Below, piece after piece: positions 23,661 to 35,840 of a stretch of DNA of 64,000 bases (positions are counted from its first letter, which is position 1; the number at the start of each line of letters is the position of its first letter). The notes under the pieces are model-generated. The model searched no databases, was not told where the DNA came from, and worked only from the letters and a program-made list of their open reading frames with translations. The stretch lies in assembly GCA_963277665.1 (NCBI GenBank), contig OY728143.1:539558394-539622393 (forward strand). The letters run 5' to 3'. The position numbers and the translations under genes are program-made. This DNA comes from Viscum album. Lineage: Eukaryota > Streptophyta > Magnoliopsida > Santalales > Viscaceae.

Positions 23661-23671
23661 CTTTTTATAAG
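23661..23671 (-). promoter_or_regulatory. E2 LTR TATA box
   Basis: The minus strand reads CTTATAAAAAG followed by TCACCACCTC. E7 has CTTATAAAAGG followed by ACACCTCCTCC, so promoter core and start region are conserved between the two LTRs. Confidence 0.75.
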
Positions 23672-25120
23672 AGGGAGAAGGGATCTTTATGAATGTTTGA
23701 AAGAATTAATTTATTATAAAATGATTTTCAGTTTGAAATGGTCCAAAACTAATTTAATTAATATATAAGGTACATATAAGTGTAAATAAAATAATCAAAT
23801 ACGAATTGGACTGGTTTTGGATATTTTTTAAATCTGATAAAATTTATTGATCCCTTTGTAATCTTATTTCTCTTTTACCAAATCCTCCAATATATTCATA
23901 CTATATGGTTAATATATTTACTATAAAGGGAAAGATAACTAAAATTTATCATTTATGAAATTGGTACAATTAATCATGCCATTTGAATGAATAATATTTT
24001 TTAGGATTATTTTATCATTTAATGAAATATTATTTTTTAAAAACTTATTTTTGTCAATTTATAAAATTTTAATATAATTATTTTTAAAAAATAAATGACA
24101 ACTTGATTATTTTTAAAACCCATCATAAATTCAAATATAACAAGTCATTATTGTCCATAAAAATCGTGGAAGGAATAAAATATTCAAAATAAATGTATTT
24201 CAATATTTAAAATTTCATTTTATTGAATACTTTATTAATGAATCAATTTCTATATCACCATTGTGTCATAATTAAGTTCATTTATTTAAGGTATATAAAT
24301 TTTAAAAAAATTACCATGATGAATAAATATTTTAATCTTTTTAATGAATGTATATAGTTGACGATATAACTTATAAATCACTATATATAGTTTATTATCT
24401 AAAAGATATATTTTTATGTTATTTTTTTCATTATTTTAAATTTATTTATATATATTGTCATTATCACTCTGATGTGGCTTAATGGTGTCCAAAAATCAAC
24501 CCATGGATTCACATGGTCATAAATGTACTATTAAATAGTAGTATGACACATGTTAGGGTAATTTAATATTATTATAATATTATTTTAAGGATTATTTAAG
24601 AGATTTATCTTTTAACCATAGTTAATAAAATATTTTCTGAAGTTACTATTCAAAATGTCTAAAATTAAAAGATACCTATTTACACAATTTGGACCTCTAG
24701 ATTCCAAATATGGAATCCATTTTCTAAATTCAAAACACATAAGTTGAAAAAAATTATTTAAAATTAATCTCCATTGTCAATAAGAAAAACTATTTTTTTA
24801 ACAAATAATAACTATCACAATAATGACTCTTATTTGGGTCTGTTTTTAATGTGAAATTTCATTTAATGAACAAAATTCTATTAATTGGTATTAATATAAT
24901 ATAATTATAATTTAAACCCAATTAAAAATATAATATATCTATATAAATATATTAGATTAAAAGGTATTTTCAATTAAAATGCAGTATTTTCCACTATTCA
25001 TTAAAAATGAACATTATCCGAAAAACAACAAGATTTCATCAAAAGTAAATTTTTATGTCATGATTCTAAAGAAGAATTTTAATTTTATAAATAGATCCTA
25101 TAAATTTGAGAAAAACTAGA

Positions 25121-27165
25121 TGTAACATCCTGGTTCCGGATGCCACTCAATGGCTGACCCGAACCCGGTTCGCAACGTGACCTCAATCGCATTTCCCAAA
25201 ATGCCAGAGGATGCCGACTAGCAGTGAGGGCCCTGGTCTAATTGTGGGGAAACTATGCCCTCATTTATCAAAGTGTAGTGCAGTGGATTAGATAAATATC
25301 ATACAATAACAGTAGAAGAAATAAACCATAGACATTTAAAATAAAAAACTACAGTAAATGATAACCAACAGTTATATTGAAGATGATGCAACATGTCTCC
25401 AGTTCTAAGAAAACAACCAGAACATGTTATGCAACACTATAGTATAGTACAATAAAGTGTACAACAAAACAAAACGAAATAGTCAATAGCATCGCGAGCC
25501 TAATCTCTTTCCCATGGACCCCTACTCCTCACCAGCAATCAGGTACTTGTATAGGGACCCTTGCCCTTATCTACACCTGCAGAAATGTAATCTTTTTGGG
25601 TCAATGATATGACCCAAACAATGTGTGAGAAATAAATCCCAGTATGAACCCACCAAATTCTCGTGCTCAACTGTGTGTAAACATGAAACAATAGTGCATA
25701 GTACTAAATGCAATAAATTAAGCAGTACTCAAAAGTAACTATCTTGACCAATTTCAATGCCATTAAAATATTCTTTTAGCAGTTCAATTTAATAACCTTC
25801 AATGTTCCTCGGAACAAATCCATCGGGCTAATCAAGAACTTGGCCTTGGGATAATATAGTAATCCATGCCCTTAGGCTTACCCTCAGGCTATAAAGTACC
25901 TTTCCCTCAGGCCTTTCCCTTAGGAGAAATATAATATTCCCCTCGGTCCAAACTGAAATTAAACCATCAAGTAAATAGAATCTAGCCCTCAGGCATTGCC
26001 CTCGGGCTAATAAAACTATGCCCTCAGGATAATCAACAACGCCCTTAGGCTAATGTATATATATCACTGCCATCAGGCTAAAAAACATACCAGGCCCTCG
26101 AGCAATAAAGTAATTGGGCGATACCCAATAGTTAAACATGCAATTATTTACAATACCTTTTCATGGAAAATGCAATGCATAAAGTAAACACAGAATACCC
26201 TCGGGTATCCTGGCCAAACGGCTAAACAAAGGAACACACCCCACGGGGTGGTCCTGGATCCAGGAAATGATCCCAAAAAATAGATTTATTATCACTTTTA
26301 ATTACTTATAAAATTTTATGTATTTAAATAGCCACAACCTTAGCCACTCAACACCCTAACATGGGTTCGTAGCTCAATAATTCACACAAACACACATCAT
26401 TTGAAAATTAAACACCAATCCACCAACCTTGATCACACGTGATCGATATACCTGAATGACGCCTTCTAAAATATCTAAGAACGTCATAGATCTGAGGTAA
26501 AATAATTCTTATTCAACCTCAAATAACTTCTATTAGAGGAAGAATTTTCTATAACTACGTAATGAGGTGGGAGGGCTTACCCTTGGGGTTTTAACGTGAT
26601 CGACAGAAGCAGATACGAATTCCCGACGCTCGATCTGGAGGTCCACAAAGGTTCGGCCATCCTCTCCTGAGCTCCCTGCCGGTTATAAGACATATCCTTT
26701 GAACAGGGGTGGCTACTGCCCATTTGAAGAAAAAAACAAAGTACTTGGTGTTTACTTTTGACTACACGGCATGTACTCCCCTCATTTAACTATTCATTGG
26801 CAGCACCGCCAAACTGTTTATCCGTCGACATGAGTACACGACATGTATTCCTGACTACACAGCGTGTACTGTCGCCCAGCTGGCGGCTGCTCCCACCACC
26901 TTACTGTTTTTCTGCCGACTGACTACACGGAATGTAAAGGACCACTACATGGCGTGTAGATAGTTTTTACACCCTTAGTCACCAACAAGGCAACTCACCC
27001 TGTGTACTCATCCCACATGGCCAAAAATACATGGTGTGTGGAAAAGTATACGGCGTGTAGTCCCAAAATTTAGAACATTCTCCATTTTCATTATGTTCTC
27101 AAAATCACTTAAGGAAAAGTAAAAGAAGAAAACCATACATCAAAAAGAAGAACCAGGTTCTTACA
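25121..27165 (-). mobile_element. Solo LTR of a second chromovirus-type family
   Basis: The element begins TGTAACATCCTGGTTC and ends GAACCAGGTTCTTACA, good inverted LTR termini, and is flanked by ctaga (25116-25120) and ctata (27166-27170), a 5-bp duplication with one change. The equivalent spot in the E2 3' LTR near 12516-12530 is uninterrupted, which confirms the insertion. A minus-strand TATA (GTCTTATAACC, 26690-26681) gives a U3 of about 475 bases and shows the orientation. No internal region is present, so it is a solo LTR formed by LTR-LTR recombination. It is richer in G and C than its host and so probably younger. Confidence 0.88.
25855..26110 (-). repeat. Clustered CCCTCAGGC motifs in the solo LTR
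   Basis: About a dozen variants of CCCT(C/T)(A/G)GGC occur at irregular spacings of roughly 15-40 bases, with one or two more near 26200. On the transcribed (minus) strand they read GCCTGAGGG. Irregular clustered decamers like this suggest a motif multiplied by slippage or kept as binding sites in the U5/R part of the LTR. Confidence 0.7.
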
Positions 27166-27576
27166 CTATACTTAAAAATGGTTCTCCATCAAAAGGTGGT
27201 AAATTGACCATTTAAAGTATATAAGAGTATTTCATGATTAAAATTGGAATCATTCACATTTTAAGCCTCTAAATTTTATCGGATAAATGTAAAAACAATT
27301 AGGAAACATATATAATAATATTTTAATTAGTTTTTTTCATTTCATCAAATTCAATAGAAAGGTGTTAAATACCATTTAAAATAATATTATTTTATTATAT
27401 TTTTTTTTTCAGTTTGAATTAGCATTGTCTGTAATTTGAGATTTCGTATAAACCCATTGTTGAGTGTCAGGTACGCCAACGAACATAGTTTCCCCATTTT
27501 AGTAATGTTAATATTTCATTCAAAAATGTTAATAAATATAAACATTGATTATTCTTTATTTACCTGTGATGTTATT

Positions 27577-27960
27577 TTATAAAGTTATTTAAATTTATGA
27601 AAACTCATAAAATTATTTTTTAAATAAGTAATACTTTAATTGGTAAAAATTTTTAAATATATTTTATTATGTTGTCAGATATTTTTATTTCTATTAATAT
27701 TGATATAAGTAATTGATAATTAATATATGTAATATAACAGAAAATATAATTATCATTATTTAATACTAATTTAATAACCATCTAATTATATGTGGAATTA
27801 ATATTTCAATTACAGTAGATATAACTGACATGGTTATTAGTGAAATGTATCCCACAATATATTCCCATAATCTTTTAGGAGATAGATAATAAGTTATCTT
27901 TTTCCTTTTTCAGAATTCATTGGATATGTATAACATGATAAAATTACATTGGTTTATTAC
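27577..27960. other. AT-rich spacer between E2 and E3
   Basis: This stretch separates the LTR start of E2 from the LTR edge of E3. I see only simple AT-rich sequence, with no coding or terminal repeat signal. Confidence 0.5.
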
Positions 27961-30780
27961 CAAAACACCCGCAATTATTATAAGAACATTGTTCATTATT
28001 ACTCATTTAAACACACATTATAACATAAACATGCACATAATGCAAACCATAAGATCGATAGTACTATTGTATTTGCATCCTAGGGAAATTACATGAAATC
28101 ATATGACATAAAATATAATATCTTTATTGATTACTTCTCTTACAAGACCAGAACATTAAATCTTACTTAGCATTTCATGGGATTACCTGAGGACATAAAC
28201 AAAAAAAGGTGAGCAATAAACACACTAATTGAGTAAAAAATTCCTAAAAATAAATAATAAAATACATTTTAGTTATTAGTAATATCAATGTAACAAAATT
28301 GAATCATAATCATAAAGGCCTTCTATATCGTGATTATCATCTAAGGGAAATGTGGAAACACTGTACAATATGATATTAGCGTGAGACAAGGATCATTTCA
28401 CATGGATTAGAAAGAATAAATAGTCATAGGACATCAATTATCAAAAAAAAATCCTTTATTAAATGTGGTGTATCGTGATACTAAACAACACCCAATGCAT
28501 TGGAGTGCTATTTGGGATGACCCTTCATGAACAATTCAATCTCATGCTTAAGTGTGCCAAAGAGATCATATAAAAAGTATTCATTCAACATAATAATTTT
28601 TTCCACGATAAAGTAACATGGAATAAATTCATAAAAGTCTATAGTAAATATTAATATGTTCATAAAGGTTAATTCCATTAATATATAAATGTTAATGGTA
28701 TAAATTATATGTTATTTTGTTCAGGAAAATCATAGTGCAATTTTTTCAGTATAACGACATAATATATAAATTCATAAATTTGGATGATGATAGATAATGG
28801 TGATTATCATCCTTTATATATGAAATACGCATTAATGGGATCATGTAACATAATATCCCATCATATGTAATGGAATTTTGGTACAAAATAGAGAAGAAAT
28901 GCTGGCATGGAAATAAGAATACGGAAATCCCTTACGGAATTTCAGCATTGTAACATGTGTATTTTAAGGTTAATGAGAGGGATAAATGAGATTTAAATAG
29001 GAGTTCGTTATTTATAAATCAAATGGTAATTATTGAGGATATATAATAACTTTTAATAAAATTTTAATAAATGAAATTAAAAGGAATCACATGAAAATAA
29101 TTCATCATAAAAGAGGAGGGTGGAAGTTCCCTTACATGGATGTGTTATCGCAAAGTCTTGGGAGGGGCTTCTTGTTAACATGGGGAACCTTGAAAGGATT
29201 ATATAAAATGTTTAATAGATTAGGGTCATTGTACAAGTATTTTTATTGTAGATAATTGGGATCATGGGTGGTTATATATATAAATGAAATTAGAGGGGAA
29301 TTCTTAATATTTCAAAAACATAGGTTTTTATATCAATATAAATTAAATATTAAAAAAAACCTCACCCTAATTTTTTTCCTTGTATTTTACCATATATGAG
29401 TGGGAAAACATTTTTTATTAGTAAAATGAATGGAAATATTAAAATATTATCCTTTTCAAAACGGAGGTGAGTCACATTATTTAAGAGATGAATTTAAAAT
29501 CATAATATATATTATACATTTTGGAGGATTCACTAATCCTTTAAAAAATAAGTATCAAAAATATAAAATCCCGTAATTTTAATGGGAAAACATATATTTA
29601 ACCTATACTAACCATTATAGTATGAATTAATTCAATTTTAGGTTGTTATGATGTCATAACATTCCTATTATAATTATATAGTATTTAATTATTACCAAAA
29701 AAATATATTGTCATAGAAAATTATGAAAATATCACATTTGGATAATTTCTACATCATGATTAAAAAATTAATAATCATTTTTTATAAATAATATTGTAAC
29801 GCAGTGTATTGTAACATTTAATATGAGAAAATAAATTTATTGAAAACTGACTGGTATTGATAAAAATAGTTTCCAAACAATAATGAAAATAATATTTGAC
29901 ATAAAAAATTACATATTCATTTATTATTCATAAAAGTTATTATATAATAATATTTTATTAAAATATTTATTATTTGAATAATTAATCAATTTCATAAAAT
30001 AAATTCTTTAAAAAAATTAAACATTCTATGTTATAGTATAAAAAATATATCTCTTATGAAACTTATTACCAAATAATTTACCAATACTAAACTGATATAA
30101 TAATCATTTATAATATTTATTATAATATTATGAATGAAACCCTTAGTTTAATATAATAATGTATATGTTTCTCAAAAGTATATTTTTTATACCTGAAAAG
30201 ATAATTTAACAAATTCCTTATTTTTTTGGAGATTGATTATGTTCATAATGAAATAGATGGAATAAGAATATTTTCAATAAAAAAAGATTATAAAATAAAT
30301 AACTAATACATTATTACATAACCTTATATAATACCCACATATGATCTAAGTGAATGTTGTCTGGTAGTGACAACCTCTTGTAGTATATTATATAACATCA
30401 CATATGTGGTAATTTATATTAACTAGTACATCTCTCATTGGCGATTCTATTCAATATTAACAAGTTAAATATCATATTAGGCTTGGTTAGGAAATATTAC
30501 CAGTGACAGTACCACCATTATGAGCTCTGAAAACGAGCTTCTTAAGGCCTGAGTCTACTAGATGAGGCCATCCTTTCCACTGACTATGTCGAAATTTTTT
30601 CATTAAAAACCCATATATTTATATCAGTTATGTGATCATTTTTTAGTGGTTTTAGTATCATTTGTATTGATAAAAAATGGTAATTTAAAAACAATAATTA
30701 AAAAAGAGTGCATGTAGTTTTTATTTCCACAAGACATTAAATTAAAGGGAATTTTGCTCAAAAAATGTTGGATTGTTACA
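27961..30780 (-). repeat. E3 3' LTR
   Basis: On the minus strand it begins TGTAACAATCC at 30780 and ends at about 27961. Shared landmarks with 35841-38504 include the G-rich leader block (29110-29200 against 36840-36940). A TATA region TTATATATATAACC lies at 29283-29270 on the minus strand. Confidence 0.85.
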
Positions 30781-30819
30781 TCATTTACTGCTTAAGAAAT
30801 TTCTTCCTCAAAGTTTACA

Positions 30820-31160
30820 TTTACTAAAGTGATAAATATTTGGGTAACTCTACCTCATTTCTTCCTCTGGTTCCCATATAGCTTCTTTAATATTGTGGAT
30901 TCTCCACAACAACCTAATGAGGGGAATCATCTTATTTTTAAGATATTTTTATCTATCATCTAAGATCATTACCATTTTTTCCTTCATTGAAGCGGTCATT
31001 CTAAAATGTTACCACCTCTAGGTTGATTAAATGTGATGGGTCTTGTATGTACATCCTCTATACTGATACATCGAATATATCATGTAATTAAGATAAGATC
31101 GGTGGGAGTTGTAGTTTGCAGGCCATGGCCCCAATGCGATCAAGGATAAAAAATAGCCTA
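30820..31160 (-). pseudogene. E3 integrase C-terminus and chromodomain relic
   Basis: Minus-strand reading gives ILDRIGAMACKLQLPPIL, then LHDIFDVSV, MYIQDPSHLINLE, which match the family's LPPxLxxVHDVFHVSMLRKYxxDPSHVI link. It continues with LKNKMIPLIRLLWRIH and NIKEAIWEPEEEMR (about 30965-30850), matching a chromodomain such as LRNKxIPLVKVLWRNHxxEEATWExEEEMR. Chromodomains of these elements recognise marked chromatin and steer integration. The frame has stops at the M of FHVSM, the L of ML and after EEEMR. Confidence 0.88.
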
Positions 31161-32200
31161 TGTACTTTGGAATAATCATTCCCTTATTCCCAAATCTCAT
31201 AATTCTCTTCCATTGTGATATACAGAAGAAAACGTATCTCTAAAATCATACTCTATTTTTCATCAATGATTTTAAGCATAGAACTTTCGTCAACATTGAG
31301 AAGCATTAATGTTATGCTATATTTTCTTAAAATTCTACACACTTTATTGAACCATTTATGGACCAAGAATATTTCTATCATACACTTTATCAAACATGTC
31401 ATTATTCATCACCACTTCCCTTGAAGGTCTTCATAATGAGCCATTTGGATGCCTAAATAGAAACTGTTCAAGTAAGATAACTCAACCAGAGGATGATGAT
31501 GATCACATCCTATATTACAGTGAATTGAGCATTCTATATACTTGTCATGAGGTGTTTATATTTTCCAATCATTTTATAGATCAATTTGAGGATTATAAGA
31601 TTTACTGACAATTAACATAGTATTCTTACAATGTTGGAGATACTTCTAGAACCCAGAGGTGAATCATGGATATCGATTAGATTCAATCGATAGTGGTACT
31701 CCATGATTCCTTTCCAATAATCTGATGTATAACAATTCCATTTTATATATTGATAAATCTTAAGAAATTGAAATAATGTGTGTAGTCCTTTTAAGATGAA
31801 TCGTAACAACTGAGATAACATTGTTTCATTTGGATGAATTCAAATTTCTGGTGACAAAGTCCATCGTTCTGTTTTTCTCATTTAAATATTGGTATGGGTA
31901 ATGTAGGAAATATCCTCTTAGATTTATTCCTCTCAAAATTCACATACTGAAATTCCATGCACATTGATAAATACTTAGATATCCCCTAATTCATGTTATC
32001 CCACCAATAATTATATTAAATATCATGATATGTAATTGTGTTTTCTAGTTGAATGATGAAATTCGAACAATGTGCTTCAACCAAAAGTAATTTCTTTAAC
32101 ACCATGTTGTTGGAGCACATAGTCTTGACCCAAACCTCACAATTCGTTTTTGATTACATTGAAACCTGAGGATTTCCATTTTTAGATTATTTTTACATTC
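31161..32200 (-). pseudogene. E3 integrase core relic
   Basis: The core reads TMDFVTRNL, then SIYKM, HGVPLSIESNRYP and FTSGF, where the family has TMDFVxGLP, [20 protein letters not shown]. The first catalytic Asp (in MDF) remains, the second is Asn. The downstream phrase SYNPQIDL stands for YHPQTDGQSE, so the catalytic Glu region is degraded. An HHCC-like region precedes it (about 32100-31950). Neighbouring open frames at 31215-31424, 31396-31608 and 31612-31821 are fragments or shadows of this gene. Confidence 0.82.
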
Positions 32201-32755
32201 ATCATTATTCATGCATCATTCTTTTGAGAAACCCTTACCCTTTCTTAAAGAGACAGTTGAGAAATTATTATTTTTAAATGATTTAGGATGTTCCATTATT
32301 TATAATTCCCTTGTAATATTTATTAAATCAAAGACTATGCAATCCATTTCAGTTTTCATTAATGAAAGAGTTGCTGGAACCCTTATACGTAGTGAATTTT
32401 CAACATTATTCTCTTTCTAAGGATGGTAGTGAATTTTGAATTCATAGTTTATAATCTGCCAAAACGATATTCTTTGGTGAATATTTAACTCTTAATATGT
32501 GAATATATATCTGAGGATTTTTTGATCTATATTTATTTTAATCATTCCCCCAAAGATCCATTTTCACAAAAAATTTCAAAGTGAAGATCAGTACAACCAA
32601 CTCCAAGTCATATGTTGGATAGTTATGCCCATGAAAATTCAATTTCCTTAAATAATAAGAAAGGAATTATTCATTTTTCCGCAACACACCACCCAAGTCC
32701 TTCTTCAAAGAATCACTAAATATGATGAAAATCTCTCCACTATTGGATAATGCGA
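32201..32755 (-). pseudogene. E3 RNase H region (poorly preserved)
   Basis: This is the expected place for RNase H, between the RT end at 32756 and the integrase. The sequence is heavily shifted; I infer the domain from position more than from motifs. The plus-strand open frame at 32211-32420 is a shadow. Confidence 0.5.
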
Positions 32756-33772
32756 TCAGATTTGATTGATAAGATTCATTTTCAACTCCTTCAATGTCTC
32801 TTTGAATTCATCATTACAAGAAAACATGACTCCATTCCATGTATGATATGTAAGATGGTTTGACAATAATGATATATTTATCAAATATTGGTGATAATAT
32901 CCACCTATCCCAGGGATGATTCTGATATCTAGCATAGATGTTGACCTCAACCATCCAATAATTGTATTTTTCATTAATGGATCCACTGAGATTCTATTTC
33001 TTGTAATGATATTCCCCATGAATGATGTTACCTTATACCAGAACATGAACTTACTTTACACTGCATATAGATTTTCCTTTTGTAAGGTATCTTGTATTAT
33101 TATTAGATGATCCCCATGCTCCACCTTGGGTTTTCAGTATATTTGAATATCCTATTAAAATTATACTATAAATATTCCAAGGTAAATTATAAAGACTCTA
33201 TTCATCACATGCACTATTATTTTTGGAGAATTTTGGTGTCCCAAAGGCATTACTAGGAATTCCTAGTTCCACTACCTTGTATGAAAATTGTTCTTGGGGA
33301 TATCACCCTTCTTTACCCTTAATTTGTAAAATCTCGAACACATATCATCCCTTGAGAAATATGGAAATCCACATATCTGATTGAAAAAGTCACTAATTCA
33401 TGGAAAAAGATGCATGTTCTTTGTTTTCATTTTATTGAGCTCAAGATAATTAATTAAAAGGTGCATTAACCCATCATTCTTCTTAATGAAGTGGACTGGT
33501 GCACTCCATGGTGAAGCACATGGGTGTATAAACCATTTATCGAGATTAACCAATAGTTTTTTATTTATTTCATGAAACTCCACAACAAGCATTTTATATA
33601 GTGTCTTTGATATTTTAAATTCCCATTGTATGAGATCAACCGATAATTCCAGATCGCAAATATGAGGAAGACAAGGTAATTCCTCTAGAAACACATCAGT
33701 GAACTCCATCATAAAAGTCATGTCTTCTAGGATGGATCCATCATTAGAATCCATAATAAGTTCATGATACAT
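32756..33772 (-). pseudogene. E3 reverse transcriptase relic
   Basis: The N-terminal half (33740-33398) reads FTDVFLEELPCLP, then WFIHPCASPWSAPVHFIKKNDG and YLELNKMKTKN, matching FPDVFPEELPGLP, GFIRPSxSPWGAPVLFVKKKDGS and YRELNKVTIKN. The middle contains NAFGTPKFS (family MPFGLTNAP). The catalytic FIDDIL is NFNRIF near 33140, with both Asp lost. The end (33046-32756) reads KVTSFMGNIITRNRISVDP and GIGGYYHQYL, matching KVxFLGHVISxxGISVDP and LAGYYRRFI. It would copy RNA to cDNA in a working element. Confidence 0.92.
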
Positions 33773-34022
33773 GTGTTCAAAGGGATTAAATATTCATTCA
33801 TGATATGGTGGTTCATACAAATATTCAACATCTTCCTTGCACTGGTACAAAATTGGGAGTTGATTTTAAATATGGGAATTGATTTCAACTCATGTATATT
33901 TATGATTTATTTTATATTCATAGAAAATCCATAAAATTAATTGCATTAAATTACAGCATTGGGACTATGACAATGTTAGACTAGATGTTCAACCCACAAA
34001 TTATGATAGGGGAGGAGTTATA

Positions 34023-34292
34023 TTAAATAGATTTAATAATTACCCCATTATTCGTTCTCACTAACTTCTCTACATCCATTAGTTGTAGTGGTGTTTGGAT
34101 TGTACAAGTTAACATTTTGGAAATTAAAGAATGTGTATAACCAGAATAAAAAAGTTTGTGCACTTCCTTTGAATGAAGAAATATCATACCTATAACCTCA
34201 TCGTTGTTTGGATTATCTTCAACTGTAGAGATATAAAAATCTCTACCTTGCTTCCTTAGAGTTTTCTTGTCACCTCCGAAAACCCTTCTCAT
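34023..34292 (-). pseudogene. E3 aspartic protease relic
   Basis: The reading frame contains QGRDFYISTVED, then EVIGMIFLHSKEVHKLFYSGYTHSLIS, matching the family's QGRVFALTxxDA and GTILLxSxxAYVLFDSGATHSFIS. The catalytic Asp of D(S/T)G is Tyr (codon near 34146-34148), so the enzyme would be inactive. It lies between gag and RT as in other chromoviruses. Confidence 0.85.
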
Positions 34293-34325
34293 TGGTCAGT
34301 AGTTCGCAAAGTGATTTGGTTATTT

Positions 34326-35110
34326 TTAGTTGTTACGGTGACCAATGCATTGAGGGTCGAACATAGCTTTCCTCTCCTCTATCGTATCAGTTGGTTTATC
34401 ATGTCGAAAATCATTGGCCAGCTTCCCTTTTCTTCCACACCTATAGCATTTCATTATCCCTTTCATGAAATTACAAGAGTCCTTCATTCCACAACAAAGG
34501 AATGTGGGATTATGGTATTTCTTAGCACCGTTTAATTTCTCCATCAAACCACCAAAATTAAATTACACTTTCCAATAATTATCCAAATCATCCCTCTGAT
34601 ATTTTTTGATCGCCATTTCATTATTGATGGATCATCAAACAATTTCATCATAGATATCGATGTGATGGATCTATTGGGATTTTCGTTGTCTAGGTTTTAT
34701 CCCACCAAAAGAAGCATTAAATCATGAATTGGATGGTAAAAAAATGCTGGAGGCATATCGTGCAAGTCTTTTAATGTTTTCACCCTATTCTCTGATTGAT
34801 TGATCATAAATCATCTTGAGGTCATGGAATCCCCTTTCTATCTTATGTTGAAGGGTTTGAGGGAAATAATTTTTGAAATGTGTTTTTAATAAATCCTTCT
34901 ATACTAATACATTGATCTCTCCCTCATGATTCTTATTTTTGATCAATATACACCATTGATCAGCTACACCCTCCATGTATTAAGAAGCCAAGATAAAATT
35001 CTCTTATTTGTAACATTGATGTATGGTTAATATCTACATAATGGAGTTGAACCATTTGGTGAGGATTGAAGAATCAGATTATCCATTCAAAGTAGGAGGC
35101 CTTTGCCTCA
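34326..35110 (-). pseudogene. E3 gag relic with zinc knuckle
   Basis: Near 35108-34950 the minus strand reads FMRQRPPTLNG and YMEGVADQWC, matching the capsid phrases FRKxRPPTFxG and YMLxGEADHWW of plant chromoviruses. Near the C-terminus, 34448-34407 encodes CYRCGRKGKLANDF, a CCHC knuckle in which the His is Lys and the last Cys is Phe. Gag packages RNA and forms the virus-like particle. Stops and shifts lie between the two ends. The open frame at 35074-35415 covers the N-terminus in another frame. Confidence 0.85.
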
Positions 35111-35826
35111 TGAATCTCTGTTTTGTGACTTTTTATTTCATGGGAATGGCATTGACATTCCCCATTACCCTTGTTTATATTAAAAACATTAGATAAGTTA
35201 TAGTGTATCATGAAAATTTTTGTGATTATCACTCCAGTCGGATTGGGAATCTCATTAGATAAGACATCACATTGATCTTCACGTTTGTTAGTATCCAGAG
35301 TGCTAATAATCCAAGCCATTGGCTTGAATAAAAGGAAAAATATGGGTAAGTATTTTAAGCTGTCAATCACATAAGAGGAATCTAATGAAAAAATGGTATA
35401 AAATATAAATTTCATTTATTTCCTTAACATATGAATTTATAGGCTTCAATCTATGTTATACATGATCTATTTCCAAGATATATTTACATGGTAATTTTTT
35501 CAATTAATAATTGTTTGTACTATGCTTATGAATTTACTTAATCCTATCCATTGAAAGTGTAGAACAAAGAGTGAAGCAATGCCCATTTATGTTCACCAGT
35601 TACCATTCAAGTATATCTTAATTTGGTTTTTTGGGATTTTACACCTACATACATATGTGCCAGAGCCACCTTTATTTGTCTGTATCCAAATAGTGATGTA
35701 TTAGTTTGATAAAACACTTACTCTATACTCACCAAAATTTTGGGATTATTTTATTATACTTAGTCTTGTCCTAATGTATTTCACTAATGTTTTATAACAC
35801 TAGTCCCAAAAATAACTAAATCCATC

Positions 35827-35838
35827 CTCTGATTCCAA
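35827..35838 (-). promoter_or_regulatory. E3 primer-binding site
   Basis: CTCTGATTCCAA reads TTGGAATCAGAG on the minus strand, one change from the TTGGTATCAGAG of E2, and lies two bases from the LTR edge. Confidence 0.85.
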
Positions 35839-35840
35839 CT

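Larger units (their letters stand above)
8753..27576 (-). mobile_element. E2: old chromovirus with two nested insertions
   Basis: E2 is bounded by two LTRs in direct repeat, 8753-12920 and 21355-27576. After the 2.05 kb inserted LTR is subtracted, the right LTR is about 4.17 kb, equal to the left one. Minus-strand order is 5' LTR, primer-binding site (21353-21342), gag start (about 21179), a deletion, RT (about 21100-20655), insertion (20654-14896), RNase H, integrase, polypurine tract and 3' LTR. LTR halves differ at very roughly a fifth of positions in the segments I compared, so the element is old. Flanking bases do not show a clear 5-bp duplication. Confidence 0.85.
21355..27576 (-). repeat. 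E2 5' LTR, interrupted
   Basis: The LTR runs on the minus strand from about 27576 (TTATAACATCAC-like, decayed from TGTAACAT) to 21355, and contains a foreign LTR at 25121-27165. Promoter, dyad array and U5 lie in the same order as in E7. Open frames at 21926-22150, 22941-23171 and 23282-23554 fall inside it and have no domain support. Confidence 0.85.

Noticed and set aside
8748..27581. A 5-bp target duplication for E2 (atcat against ttata).
   Set aside because: The pentamers agree at too few positions to be claimed.
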